A stretch of 64,000 nt of DNA from Hydractinia symbiolongicarpus (Eukaryota > Cnidaria > Hydrozoa > Anthoathecata > Hydractiniidae): assembly GCF_029227915.1 (NCBI RefSeq), contig NC_079883.1, forward strand, positions 13,392,001 through 13,456,000, given 5' to 3'. Within the stretch, counting starts at the first letter, position 1. The number at the start of each line of letters is the position of its first letter. Below the pieces are notes generated by a model. The model did no database searches and was not told the origin of the DNA. It worked only from the letters and a program-made list of their open reading frames with translations. Positions 37,201 through 50,044 of this stretch are shown here, in pieces. The position numbers and the translations under genes were made by a program.

Positions 37201-40200
37201 TGCAGTTTGTTAACCGTTGAAATGCTAAATCAATGTTTGAATTTTATCTTTGTGTAGGTATACATATATACCAGGGTTGCCAACAGTTATAAAAACTTGT
37301 AGAATTTAGTTTTAATGTGTTAAATTCAGCGTCCTTATCTTAGTTAAATAAACATTTAAGTCAGGGAAATGAATAGTAAATCGGGGAGTATAAAAGCAAC
37401 AACCCCATATAAAAAAATCTGAAATTTTAATTGGAACTTTCTTTTCACCAGCTGGAACAAGAGCATTCAGACTTGATTCAACAAATTGATGGACTTCGTG
37501 CAAGAGTAAAATCACTGTACGAGAGGCTGGATACTTGCAAGGAAGAACGTGAGAAATTCTTCAAGAAGACTGCCAGCAATACACCAAAAATTGCTAAAAT
37601 GGTAAATAATTCAGGTTTAAGTATTTAAAATAATGCTGAATAAAACATCAGTTGTAATTTTACTGAGTGGTTATACTTCTGCGTAAAATCTCTGTAATAA
37701 TATAAAAAAAATTAGACCTTCTAAATTTTAAATGAATTTGAACCAAAAATATTGATGAATTTCCTAGTTATTTTGTACTATATTTTAAAGTGTTAGTTGG
37801 AATGGTTATTGTACGTTTTTCTAGTGTTTTCAGATAAAATCGAAAACCTCCTAAATTCTTCCTACAATCCCCTAAAACTGTAACGCTTTAAATCTGTGGC
37901 AAGTATAAAATGTACAATAAAGCTTTTTATAAATAACAACTTATATGTTACAGAAGAGATAGTGAAATAGTCTAACTTTTTAACCAAAAAACTGAGAATA
38001 AATCAGTTTTTCAGGTCTGAAAACACAAATTGGATCTCCAAATATTGCTAACCCACCCCTATTTCAGACTTCAGAATGAAATCCATCCATTTCAAATACA
38101 TTAACACCCTCTTTAACTATAAGTTTGGGCAATTTTCCACACACCCCTAAATTAAGATACCCAGAGTATGAAAATGTCAATATTTTTTTTTTGTTACTTT
38201 TTCTTTACACCAAGGAAAGTTGACCATCTTTTTTTCGTGGGCACTCGGGTTATTTTAGCGTGTTTGTTGTTTTATACCTCCAAAAAGCGCATTTTTCTAC
38301 TATTTCCTATCATTTTCCATTTTCTTAACAGTAAATTTGCTAATATTTTTTATATAAATCGTTTCTTTGAAATCATGTTATTTTTCGTTGTTTATGGTAT
38401 GCATTTTGGTTATATTAAAAGTTTTTTTCAAAGGCCTGTTTCAGCTCTTTTTTTTTTAAAACAATTTAAAACTATGACCTTTGATTTTTTTATTTCGATA
38501 AAAAGTAAATAGTCTGCTGTTTGCCTAATTTAAACCTTGCATTTCATGGGGTAGTATGGAATTCTGTAAGTTACTTTTTTATGCAACACGCTGGGATTTT
38601 ATACCATACAGTACCTGGTTACATATACAGGCCAAAATATTCCACAAAATGTAACACATCTTTATCTCAGGATGTTTTGTTTGGAGTTCACAGTCTTCTT
38701 CATTTCTAACTTTTTATTTGTTTGTAGTTTATGAAAGAGGTTGAACGTTTGGAAGAACTGAAACGACAACACATGCAAAAATTTATTGAATCGATACGAA
38801 AGGAACTTGTGTCCCTTTGGGATAAATGTTATTTTGGTGATGATCAAAGACAACTTTTTATGCCTTTTTATTCTGGTAAGAAATAATGTCGGTGTTGTGC
38901 TTCAGCTTAGTCGAAACTCATAAAGTTTGTGTTTTCTTGAAAAATTTCTTTGTTTTTCAAAAAATATACAATGAATTACTGTAAGCAAAGAAAAGCAGCT
39001 TGTACAAAAAACTTTACAGGTTCGTGGATGTTGTTATGACATAGAGCTCAAGACTAAAATCGATATATGTTCGACAATAATTATTCTATTTAAAATGTTT
39101 TGCCTAAGCATCGGTTTTAGCGATCGAAATTTGATTTAGTTACTTTCAGAATAATCATCAAAATTTTGGCATGATGATGTCGCATCTGTTGTCATGGTGA
39201 CTATTCACTTAACAGGTGGTGGGGGGAAAAATTGGACAAAAGTTTTTTCTACAAATAGTCTGTATTAGCATATCTAAAACATTTGCAACACTTTTTCATA
39301 TTCCAAAACTTATCCTCCAACGTTTTAACTGTTTCTACGTTCGGAAATATATGAGTGTCTTCTTGGAGAGAAAAACGTCTACCAACTTTTTTATTTCGGT
39401 TTTTCTTCAATGTGTTACTGCACTTATAAACCAAATGAAAAAGCTTTTCCTGAATAGTCTCAACTACTAGGAGTTTAGTTACAAACGTTTTTATTTTAGA
39501 TGTTTTCACAGAAGAAACTCTAGCAGAACATGAACATCAAGTTGCTACAGTGAAAAATTTTTATGAAGATAATAAAGAGATGTTTAAAATAGTTGAAAAG
39601 AGGGAATCATTGTGGAAGAAGAAATTAGAATTTGAGGTAAGACAACATATCCTGCCTCCATAACGATAATAATGCACATGTTCTGTTTGCTTGTGCATGT
39701 TTGTACTTCATCGGGTATCACATTTCACTAAGGCTGTGTAGTGTTTTGCATTGCATTCATTAATCAATTTGGTTTGGAATTTGATTTGCCAACTTTTTAA
39801 ACTCTATAATATAAACCCAACATCATTTTATACCTTCGGTTCCCTTTAATCAAAATGTTTATTCAAGCATGTTAATCAATGTAATGTATCATCAAAAACA
39901 TTATTTTTGCTTCAAAATGTGTTTTCAAATACCTTAGGGAAAATAATTTTAGGGAAATTAGCAAGTCCTAATATTCACGAGAATTCAATCTCGCAAAATG
40001 AAGAATTAGAATGCGTTCTTTTTCTTAAATTATGTTTTCAAGGGTTTTTATGTTATGTTAGAGATATAAAACAAGTTAAAGTTGAAAATTACGTTTCTGT
40101 CATAATGGGTGAATAAAAAGGAAAAAACCTTTTTAAGGTTAATACAATGACGACAATACATTTCATTGGTCTATCTAAAAATAAAATTGCAAAAAGTTTA

Positions 40201-43200
40201 AACCTTTACAACAGCAAATTACAACAATTTTTTAAAACTGTAATATCTGTCTTAAAGATTAATAAAAATCACAGAACCGCAAAGCAAAGAACCGTGATAC
40301 TGTGATAAAAGCACAGAATTATAAGAAGGTGTAGTTGTTGGGAAAAACGTCCACCTGAGTCTATTTAAACCAAAAGATTTACTGCATAAAAATCAATTCG
40401 TCGATATTCTTTAAAATGTACTCGAGAAATTTCTCAATACAATTATCCAATCAGACAATAAGCTGAAGAAGTTACGAGAATTTTGTATGAGAGAGAAAAT
40501 AACAGAAAAGCTCGAAATATCACTGAAGAGATACAAAGCACCTTGCAAAGTGATTATGCTGTACGTATTTCCATCCTTAAAACCATCAATCGAAAAACCC
40601 TTAAAACCGGCTGGCATGTACTCAACTGCATCAGTGTGATCATGCGTTGTCAATGGATAATACGAGAATTTTGCCAACACTACAAGATCAATAACACATT
40701 TATCAATACTTAAGGCTTTGATAAAACTGAAGTAGTCAAACCTGATCTGAATACAAAAAACTTAATATGAAAGCCGCATGCTCATTAAAAAGATTTATTG
40801 TAAATCAATTTTTAGAAATCCGAAAAATATTAACTTTTGCAAAATCGCGATAGTGACAAAAGCTCGCGAAATTCGCCAAAATTAACTCCAATACCAAGGT
40901 ATATAATTTTTAGATTATCTAGAGTTTCTAGGTATCTAAATTCCTTCTTTTTAGTGATCTGCCTCAAAGAATCAGCAACTATTTCTTCTACTAATTTTTT
41001 CTACTAATTTTTTTCTATGTCAATTTCGTGATTACTTTTTGCTTAGCTATTCATTTTTGCAATGTATTGATTTATTTATTTTGCTTCATGTAGAATCGAT
41101 CAACTGATTCGAATCGTTTGAATAATCGAGGTGGTGCATTACTGAAGGAAGAAAAAATCAGAAAAGCTGTGGAGAAGGAGTTGCCAAAAGTACGTATTGT
41201 TGTTATGCACGAATTGTTTAGGGTAGCCATGACTCTTTCAAACTTATGGAAATGAAAAGTACTCGTGGAGAAGAAACTGTTAGATTTTTATTGTTGTTTT
41301 TTATTGAAATTTCTGTTTTTATGAAACAAAATTACTCCTGGGAAAAAGTTGAACAACTTCATAAACAATACTGAATAATACTGAAATTCTTTGGAAACGT
41401 GTTAACAGGAAAGTTTTTCTGAAAATTATTACGCTGTTTCATTACATAGATCTGAAAAAGGGTGAAACGGAATGTTACAAATGTGTTAGTATGGCTTCAA
41501 TTTGTCTGATTATTTGTTCTCTCTTAACCAGGTTGAGAATGAGATTCGCAAGAAGGTCATTGTCTGGGAGAAGGAGAACGAAACGTATTTCATGTTCAAC
41601 GGGCATCGTTATATAGATTTTGTCGAATGTCAACGAAATGATTATGAACATGAACAACAAATGAAAAAAGATGAGAAGGTTAGAAATATTTTTAGTGAAC
41701 TTCCTCTCTCTCCGACCTGAAAGTAAGGGGTCCTTATATCATGTGTATTTATCTCTTTAATGATAGCCGCCGTCTGTCTGTGTCCGCGAAAGGCGCGTTC
41801 TGTTACAGAAACGCGAAATGCGATATATAAAGGACGGACGATCCCGTGGAATTTTCCAAGGGTCAGCGACTAGTCTCTTTAATAATAGCCGTATTCCGTC
41901 TGTCTGTTTGGGCGCAAGAAAATAGTCGTGTTACGGAAACACGAATTATGCGAAATATAAAGGACGGGAGACCTGTCGACTTTTCCACGGACTATCGGCT
42001 AGTCTATATTATAATACCCGTATGTGTCTGTCTGTCACGCAGAATGGTACCGCATGTTGCGAGACTCACGCAATGCGTTATGAAAGAACGGGTATTCCCG
42101 TGGATTTTTTCACAGGCGACCGACTAGTTTTTAAAAGTTCGGGGAAGGACGTTTGTTTCGATAAATTTGGAGCCAGTGTTTTGTTGTTATAATTTTATTC
42201 TAATTTTTATTTACAAAGTTACTAATAAGCTTTGTGTCAAATTACTTTAAAATGGCCTCGAAGCTTATTGTTGCTTTTTTTCCATTTTCTAGCATCGAGC
42301 TAAGCAAGAAGAACTTAACCAGGAGTTAGCCTATGGATCAAAGGTTAACCCTAAGAGGTTGGTGACGTTTTCTTACTTTACTGAAAAGTTCATCTTATTT
42401 TGATAGTAATTTTTTGTTTTTATTTGTTAGGAAAATAGTTGGGACACCTGGCAAGCAGCCTAAAGTTGCTAGGGTATGGTTTTGTTTTGTTATTATTGTC
42501 GTTCTCTTTTCTTTCTGTATGTCATTCTGGGAAAAGATGTACCCTAACTCAGTAATTAAGGCATCTGGCCTTTGGTCTAAAGCCGTTTTCGTATTGGGAA
42601 AGTTGGAGGCAGAATATCTATCTTGTACAACACTAAAGGATTTGTTTAATCATTATTTTTTGTTGATTTTTATGACCTTTCGGCACTATAGGTAAAGGGG
42701 CGCCGTCTGCGTATAAATCTCTTATGATCACTGCAGCTTTTTATGCTTTAGTTAAACGGTACCCACACACCGAGTCGGTTTATTCACTCGTCTATCCTTC
42801 CATCTCCTCGACGTCCCAAAGGTATAGAGAATAGAACACCAGTGAATCAAACCGCTGCTAGAAAAGTTGCAGCTAAAAATGCGAAGAAAGGAAACAAGGT
42901 AGACTTTTTTAAGTTTCTATTGTCACACGTGTGGACAATAATAATACAAACACTGTTAAAAATAAGGAGGTTGAAAACACCGTTGTAAAAGTGTAAAGTC
43001 GTGAATTGAAAGTTAAAGCAGAAAGTTAAACATATTTATAACACGAGCCTCCCTCCAACTCCTCCTCTCAAGGCCCAGTTTCACTTGATTACAAGTAAAA
43101 ATACACTGACAGGGTTCCCACTCCTCCTCAATTCTCCTTAATTTTTTTTCCAAATTTAGGTTTTCTCAAATCTTAAAAAGTTTTGACTTTTGATTATTTT

Positions 43201-45133
43201 TATATTTGTCTTTTTTTTATATTTATTTTGAATCACTACAACTTGTGGTTGCTGTGGCCTGCAAACATTACTTTTATTTGTCGTGTTTGTATTTTAAGCA
43301 AAATTTCTTAGTTAGTCTTTCGTGAGAAAATATTGTGATGCCAGTCCGTGTGTTGCATCATTTTTGCAAGTGCAAGTTTTTCTTCTCAAATCTCCTCAAT
43401 TTTCTTAACAAAATGTTCTTAAATCTTCTCAAATTTTGTTTTGTAAAAGGGTTGAAACACTGCACAAAAGTAAAAGATATACTTTATCCTCACAAAGTTG
43501 GCGGTAAGATTTGACCAAACTGACTTTCAAACAATTTGCTAACAACTGCTGTGCTATGACATTTGCAGGTGCAGTCCGAAGCCCGACGAAGAAGTGTGAA
43601 GAGAAGATCAATGCGGTTAGCCAATGCGAAACGGGTACTCTCCGAAAAGAGCCAAAACCAAACAACGATGCCCGACCATCACTATCTGGACGATTCAAAG
43701 GTGCTAAGCGGCTCCACTTTGGTAAAACCTAATCCCAATCTGTCTTTGATCTCGTACAGCGATTTTACTGTAAGTTCACATACACCACGCATTTACGCTT
43801 TAAACATAACACGCTAAAACCTAACCCTAGCTAACCTAAGCTGCTAATTCGTGTAAACGTTAAAATGGTATCATTTCTTAACACGCTAAACCCTAGCTCG
43901 TGTAAACATTAAAGTCGTATAACTTCTTAACACGATAACACCAACCGTAGCTAAACCAAATCGGGTAAACGTTAGAGACGTATAATTTAGTTTAAAACCT
44001 CTGATTTAGTACGCAACATGGAATTAATATACCCCAAGTGAGCAAGTAAACTGTTAACATGATTCCTAATTCGTTGTTTACTATTTGTCGTATTTCTAGG
44101 TTGTATCTCTCCTTGTCTTCAGAGACGATTTCTGGTTGAAACATTTTATATGAAAAAACTTTTTATGACCAAGATTAATTGCGAAAATGAATAATTTCCA
44201 AAAACCGCAAAAGTTTCTTCCGAAATTTTTTTATTCCTTACGTATCGGTAACTTTACCACATGTGCCTAGGGTACACGCTCAATTTTGAAAAGAAACAAG
44301 TATAAGAGAACTAGGATTGCTTTGAAATTGTCATAATAGTGTATTAACGTATCAAAAACAAACACGTTTCTTATAAAAAAATCCTTATAAGCCATAAATT
44401 TAAATCTTGAACTAAAGTTTATCAAGGACAAGTTTCATGCGCACTATGTCAATTCGCGAAATTAAATTTTTCAATTTTTTCTTGGTAAAGTTTCTTTTGT
44501 TTTTGTGTTGAAAATAAATAAATAATGAAAATAAAGGCCAGTGTCTGTGATTATGAGCAAGTTCAATTAAAAGCTACCTTATCACACAGTAAATACGCTT
44601 GAGATAAATAAAAATTACGAAAAAATACTAGAATCATGAAAATAGTTCTTCACAAAATGCTTAAAAATGGTTCATTCGCGAAAAAAAAAAATTTGCAAAA
44701 TATCTCTTACATGACTGATTCGCGAAAAATGTATTTTTTGGACCTCGCTAAAATTATTCAACTTAAGGTATATATTTTCTGATTCTAAACCTTTAGTTTA
44801 AATACGCGAAAAACGCCCCTATTCATGCGTCTCTATTATATTCTATACGCGCTAACGAAATGTTGTGTTTGTTGATTCTTAATATTCTGTAACAGTTTCT
44901 ACTTCTATAGTATGATTTGTTTAAACTCGTTACTAACCTTTTTTCAGAACGCGGTCGCTGAAAGTCCGTACAGTCGAAGCAGTTTCCTATGTAACCCTGG
45001 TAAAGATCGCACACCGAACATGTTCAGTTTCACCAACATCTCATCGCACAACAGCAGCAGCAGTAGTAGCAGGTCAAATAGAACAGCTAACCGAACAATG
45101 ACTGATCGCGCGCCAAAACATTTTAAAATGTAA
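34223..45133 (+). CDS. PRC1: PRC1/Ase1 family microtubule crosslinker (cytokinesis)
   Basis: Antiparallel microtubule bundler of the spindle midzone. Exons: 34223-34358, 34821-34942, 35197-35265, 35352-35516, 37003-37176, 37452-37601, 38728-38875, 39500-39636, 41094-41189, 41532-41678, 42293-42357, 42431-42473, 42752-42898, 43569-43769, 44948-45133, giving 661 aa, close to human (620). Phases agree throughout. The N-terminus MTKVNDNIKFSVLESITALE then DIWQEIG matches PRC1. Long helical rod segments follow. The spectrin-like microtubule-binding part is KNFYEDNKEMFKIVEKRESL…RLNNRGGALLKEEK…PKVENEIRKKVIVWEKENE. A basic Ser/Pro-rich tail comes next, with KRKIVGTPGK, LPSPRRPK and RRRSVKRRSMRL (likely NLS and CDK sites), and LISYSDFT near the end. 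An acceptor AG sits at 34202-34203, 20 nt before the ATG. This allows either a cis upstream exon or spliced-leader addition. Confidence 0.95.
35801..36558. mobile_element. Foldback element 'GATAAGGCC', copy 1 (PRC1 intron 4)
   Basis: Starts GACTAGTCGATAAGGCC(T/C)GTGG with an immediate GTGGAGAAATCCAC hairpin, then AATGTGTAGAGGTTGAAACG. It ends ACTGGCGTATTGTTATATA exactly where copy 2 begins. The interior has ATGACGTCAT palindromes and the block GGTCCCAGGTGGTCCCTAG. Confidence 0.75.
36559..36972. mobile_element. Foldback element 'GATAAGGCC', copy 2, abutting copy 1
   Basis: Begins GACTAGTCGATAAGGCCCGT, shares AATGTGTAGAGGTTGAAACG and the CACAGACAGAACTGGCGTAT end with copy 1, but lacks its central block. 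The head-to-tail join with copy 1 suggests nested insertion at the end sequence or unequal duplication. Confidence 0.75.
41748..42129. repeat. Three ~125 bp tandem units in PRC1 intron 10
   Basis: Three diverged units share (A/T)TAATGATAGCC-like starts, GTCTGTCTGT, a CGCGAAATGCGATATATAAAGG-like core, a CCCGTGGATTTTTCCA-like stem and GCGACTAGT ends. Each unit can fold on its CG-rich inner inverted repeats. Confidence 0.7.
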
Positions 45134-45680
45134 ACATGAATAGTTCAAGCTAACGAGGGGATTGTTATTTCTTTATCGGTCTTTATTTTTTCTTGTTTTA
45201 TATATATTTGTATATTTAAAATTATTTTATTAACTGTCTATATAATTTTGATTGTAGCAAAATTTATTCACGCATAATTTTAACGTTTGCATTGACGAAA
45301 AGCTTTTTCGCTCGGAGTCAAGTTCAAATCTCCTGGATGACGTTTAATTTTCCGGGTGCATACAAGTTTTACTTTTTTTGTTTGTTTTTATCGGTATGTA
45401 TTTTTAGCGTGGTTTTGAACCGAGCTTTTTACTTTTTTTTGTCCCTGGGTACAAGATTGTTAAAGAACATTTGTCTATATTTACCTAGGAGTATTGTCTA
45501 GTATCCTTTTCCGTTATATAAACATTTTTAAAATATATTACTTAAAGAACGAATGTTTTTAACTCTGTCTCTCGTGAGGTGAAATGTAAAACTGATAGGC
45601 AGACCTCTTGAAAGAAATTTTAGGGGCATCTGACTCTCCTTTTTCAGAAGATCTTATGTTAAGTTAAGAACCATCCTACC

Positions 45681-45744
45681 TTCGTCCCAAGGGTTTTTTG
45701 CCTTCTTGATGAGAAAAGAAGGCAAAAAACTGGGGACAAGGGTG
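45681..45744. mobile_element. Tiny palindromic element, GTTTTTTGCC subtype
   Basis: CTTCGTCCCAAGGGTTTTTT and, inverted, CAAAAAACTGGGGACAAGGG form an almost complete hairpin with only a few loop bases. Flanks GAACCATCC (left) and GGAACATCC (right) look like a decayed 9-bp target duplication. It shares the TTTTTTGCCTTCTT inner stem with the element at 58989. Confidence 0.7.
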
Positions 45745-45982
45745 AGGAACATCCAAATGAAATTTTACAAACGATAATTTTTTTACTGGATGAGTGCACT
45801 TCATTAACATAGTACGATAAAAGCAACGACCATGTTATTGTATTAAATAGGTTTTAACGCCGAATTAATTTACGTATCGGATAGCTTCTGGGCCGGTTTT
45901 AAAGTGAGACGAGCACAAGCCCCAAGGCGATTCTGGATACACCCGAACAGATGCTTGGTGGAAGTCTATTTTACACGTGACC

Positions 45983-46082
45983 AACCTCGTCCCCAGGGCC
46001 TTGTGGCCCCTGAGCCGCTAACGAGTGTTAACCAACAATTTCGCTGCTTTCAGCAAGGTAAAATGTCCTGGGAACGAGGTTG
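45983..46082. mobile_element. Tiny palindromic element with exact 10-bp target duplication
   Basis: Tips AACCTCGTCCCCAGGGC and, inverted, GTCCTGGGAACGAGGTTG, about 100 bp apart, are flanked by the exact direct repeat ACACGTGACC (45973-45982 and 46083-46092). Confidence 0.8.
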
Positions 46083-47085
46083 ACACGTGACCTTTGGTAT
46101 GTGTGAACACTCGTGGACCGAAGTGCTTTGGCATGGACCGATTTTTTTTACACCATACCGGATCGACCCGAATAGCTATCCGGTATGGTGGAAACATAGT
46201 CTTAGACAAAGGATTTCTCATCATTAAATCCTTGTCAGGAAGAGAATTGTCCAGGAATACGATAATTATTATAACCTCGATTTTTTGTATATTTGTTGCA
46301 CTTGTAGAGTAAACACCCAACCTGAAAATCAGCAAATTATAAAAAGACTGTTTTCTAAAAAAAGTCGGGCAATTTTGACGAAAGAAAATCAGGATAAAAT
46401 CAACAAAAAATTCTCTCGATTTTCACTGTAACTGCGAGGGTTTTCGACGTACTATAACCGAGCTTGTCAGATTTTTTTATATTAGAACTGAACCCTGGGG
46501 CTAAGAGTTCTGGAGAACAGACATAAAAAAACACTGTCAGACACCCTAAATAAGAAGATTGGTAATCAATGACTCCCAAGAATGCCAAGAATTGCGCGAA
46601 TAGAGTTTGTACGATGTGTGTCTTATAGGAGGTTCGAATTTTTTTAATGTTTTTCTTTTACCGCTCTCGAAAATGAGGTTCAAATTCTTATATTTTTTCC
46701 AAATCAACCTTATTTCCAGAGCCTGTTAACTTAATTGTGTTTCCCTTCTATGTAAACTTTATAGTTTCAGACACAGCTGCTTGTGACGACTTAACGGTCT
46801 GGGTACGAAGTTAAAATACGTCACAAGTAAAACACGTAATACTCGTTTCAAATGACGATCATTTACGTTCAATCAGAAGCTAAATGAAAACACTGTTTTC
46901 ATTCAGTTAATGTTCTGTTACAGATTATAAAAAATTTAACGAATCCAACTTTGTTTGTTTAAATATTCAAATCACAGTTATGCAATTGTAGATTGTAAAT
47001 CCTTCAAGGATGGTTTCCTTCGCTTCATCAATTATCACCTATTAAAGCTTGACAAATTCTGGATGAAAAATAAAATGTGGGGATT

Positions 47086-47511
47086 ATGTTATATTCCTTA
47101 GAAATGCGATTGCATGTTTTCATAAAATACAAACCATTGTTGTGGAATCTCGAAGTTGGTGTAAAACAGGGTGAGAACATCAGAATCTCAACAAATGAAG
47201 TAATGAATTGGCAAGCTCATATCACCTTACTTCCGCTAAAGAATTACAAATTCAAAACAACCTATAAAACCACCTCCACTCCCATCTTCAATCAAACATT
47301 TTTGATCAAAAACATCGCTCGGCAAGTTTTACAACAGTTAACCGTTCGGTTCCGTGTATATGGACGACCGGGTCGCACGGGCCGTAAAATGTTACTAGGA
47401 GAGACTGTGGTTGATCTTTCTCATATTATGCAGAAGAAGGATTACGTTATATCGGATTGGAGAGTGTTGAAAACCAGAAATTGGGACAATAAAACAGAGA
47501 CGATGGTATGA
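47086..47511 (+). CDS. Intronless single-C2-domain protein 1
   Basis: A 141-aa protein in one exon; almost the whole chain is one C2 domain of the synaptotagmin type. Visible strands: RLHVFIKYKPLLWNLEVGV, WQAHITLLPLKNYKFKTTYK, STPIFNQTFLIKNI, QQLTVRFRVYGRPGRTGRKM, LLGETVVDLSHI and the WRVLKTR end, equivalent to the synaptotagmin EEWRDL end. The aspartates that hold calcium are absent: loop 1 lacks SDPY, and loop 3 reads YGRPGRTGRK instead of DxDR. Calcium-independent binding is therefore expected, possibly through the basic loop. The ATG at 47086 is preferred to the upstream GTG. A paralog lies at 57380. No family name can be given. Confidence 0.75.
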   Translation: MLYSLEMRLHVFIKYKPLLWNLEVGVKQGENIRISTNEVMNWQAHITLLPLKNYKFKTTYKTTSTPIFNQTFLIKNIARQVLQQLTVRFRVYGRPGRTGRKMLLGETVVDLSHIMQKKDYVISDWRVLKTRNWDNKTETMV

Positions 47512-50044
47512 CATCTGGGTGGAGAAAATTCCCCGGAGAGGATCCTCCTGGGAGACTTTTTTACTATGTTCGTTTGCTACCTCAAAGGCATTAAAGAAAG
47601 CAGGTGTTTTAAAAAATACCAATCGTTGTTTACATATTTAGAAGAATGTGTACCCGTTAGCATGCCACGCCTATTTTAGAAGATACCACTTTTTTAATCT
47701 CTTTTCGACGCGATGAAACATCTGGCCATTTAGTTTAAAATAGAGCAGCAATTTTCTCGCTTTTACCACAAGAAGGGAGTGGGAACGAGGTGTGTAATTG
47801 TGACATTGTGATTTAGGTGTTTGTTGTAATGTTTTAATTTGTATCTTTTTTTTATTTGATTTTTTTTGCAGATATATATTTTACAGATATATTTTTTTTC
47901 GAAATTGAACTAATATCCAAATATATTCATGCAGTCATATTTTCTGCCTTACTGTTGTTAAACATCGTTGTACAAATTCTATGCACAATTTAAAAAAAAT
48001 AATTTTTTCTTGTAATTTTCTTTACTGAAACAAAGGCAGCTTTTTCATCAATGTTCAAATAGACAAAAGCGTTAAATGGTCAATACTACTTTAGCGAATG
48101 CGTAAGTCTGGTAGATAGCATTCATAATCTGCCAGTCACATTGTCTAACAACACAGCGAGGTAATTTGCTACCCTCAAAACTCGAGGGAGGTGATCATGC
48201 TGACTGAAAAAATTAAGAAAAATTACTGTGTTACATACAAATATATATATATATAAATTTAATCAAGCTAGCTTTTAATATCTTTGTTAAACAAGTAACA
48301 TATTAAGCAGGCGATACATGATTTTGAAACCTTTGACCAATACAGGATTTATTTTGTTGAAATCGAATTGAGACAAAAAAAAAAGTAAACACACAATAAA
48401 TTTACGGTTTTGATAAATCGACAGTCCATTTCGTGAGATTTCGAAAGATCAAGGCTTTTGTAAGAAATCTTTGTAAGAAAGATTTTAAAGCAAATTAGGC
48501 ACTCAATGAGAACTGATAATTAGTCAGTAACAGAATAGTTAGCTGTTTTCAATGGCGCGGTAGCTTCGTGGTTATAACTCTGGCATTTTGTGCGGGAGAA
48601 CGAGATTCGATTCCCCTTTGCGCAAATTAGGGAGAAGGCACCATGTGTGGGCTGTTGGATGTTGCAGGGAGTTGTCTGGTAGAACACGGACCCTAATTGG
48701 TAGCTTAAAATGAGCATTAAATACTCTAGGACTCCCCATAATGGACAGGGTATATTCCTCGATATTTGTGAGGCTAGCCATGTAAAATATACAGATCACC
48801 TATTTATCTATGCAGAATAATTATATACACAGTGCGTACAGTATAATTAGCCGCTTATACAGCTACTTATACGATAGATATTTTTTTTACTTAAATTCTC
48901 ACACTTTTTTTCGATATCGATCTCCCCATAGCCATCTATATTTATATAGATCCACATAAAGTCGTGCTTCAATTAGGCTGTTCAGTCACGTGACTTTTTG
49001 CCGTGTTCGGAAATTCAGCTTAAAACAAGCTCGCACACGGCAACGCGTATTTTGTTATTGCGCGTGATGGCACTTATTTTAAATCGTCGAATTCGGCACC
49101 TATTTCGCTTAAGACAGATGGTGTATGGGCAGATAGTGATTGTTAAGTACCTTAAATTTGTTTTTTTGAATGAGACTTGTTTAAACGACCAACAGTGTAT
49201 TCAGATTTCGACGAGGGAAATGTAAACTTGGCGCAAACAGAGGAAAGTGCATGACGTATCAGGTAGTCTCACTTGAAATTAGTTTATATTAAAAATATAC
49301 TTTCAATTTCTATTCTTATTCCTAACTTTCCTGCATGACAAATCTGGAGAAAAAGCATTTTTTGTTTATATCGAACCCCCGTCTTAAAGTTCTATGTGAC
49401 TTGCTGCAGTGCAACAACGAATTTCGACTTTTTATTTATTTTATTTTATTATATAATTTATAGTCTTGGAATGATGGCTATTAATCATGGCTATGTGCTA
49501 GATATTCCAGTTAACATTAGACACAGCTACTAAACTAAAGCACCAAAGCTAGCTAGCTACCTAGCTATATATATATTAGCCGAAGTAGTGGACCAGAAGA
49601 TGGAGTGTGTGTGTTGTGTTTAATTATTCCATACCACTGTGTGGTTAATAGATAAAGGTATATTTTGCTTACTACTAGTGTGATTTGGTTTTTAAACACT
49701 TAAAGTATTAGGCTTGGAAATTTGTTGATTCCAGATACCAATTTGTTACCCACTCAGTTCTTGCAAACTGTTTACTGTTTACCATTATTCTTTTTTACAA
49801 AAACGCCTCTCTTCCAACTTTCCAGGCCTAAAGTTAGCTAAGAGTCAGAGTAGGTTACTTTATAGCTAGCTTATACTGTTTTAAAAAGCAAGATTTAGAT
49901 AATAATTGAAGAGATAATGATTATATAATGTTATTTTTGTAAATATTCCATTGTTTAGTATGTATAGCTATATCATAATTGCTGACGTAAACTAGAAAGG
50001 CAGATAATACACAGTCTAGGTAGGAATGGTATTTTAAAAATAAT
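47512..50044. other. Intergenic region C2 gene 1 / 1128-codon ORF
   Basis: Holds a SINE (48552-48800), an AGTCACGTGACT palindrome (48984-48995) followed by a GCCGTGT...ACACGGC hairpin (48999-49040), and a short open frame of 55 codons at 49061-49225 without recognised motifs. The 5' boundary of the element carrying the 1128-codon ORF should be here, but no terminal repeat was identified. Confidence 0.5.
48552..48800 (+). mobile_element. tRNA-derived SINE, copy 2
   Basis: Head: A-box TAGCTTCGTGG and B-box GATTCGATTCC, about 50 nt apart, inside a tRNA-like ~70-nt segment. Body: GATGTTGCAGGGAGTTGTCT, GAGCATTAAATACTCTAGGA, TTTGTGAGGCTAGCCATGTA. The same blocks occur in the same order in the minus-strand copy at 31200-31530. 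The 3' end is not a poly(A) run in either copy. Confidence 0.8.

Larger units (their letters stand above)
45134..47085. other. Intergenic region PRC1 / C2 gene 1
   Basis: PRC1 3' UTR region, two tiny palindromic elements (45681-45744 and 45983-46082) and AT-rich sequence. No coding exon was recognised. The frame at 45292-45501 is a hydrophobic AT-rich shadow. Confidence 0.55.

Noticed and set aside
41846-42127. 93-codon open frame on the plus strand
   Set aside because: It lies entirely inside the three-unit tandem array in PRC1 intron 10.
48555-48625. Functional tRNA gene on the plus strand
   Set aside because: It is the head of a repeated sequence that shares its non-tRNA body with 31200-31530, so it is a SINE.
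49061-49225. 55-codon frame starting MALILNRRIRHLFRLRQ
   Set aside because: No recognised motif, atypical composition, no splice or promoter context; left as a note in the intergenic entry.
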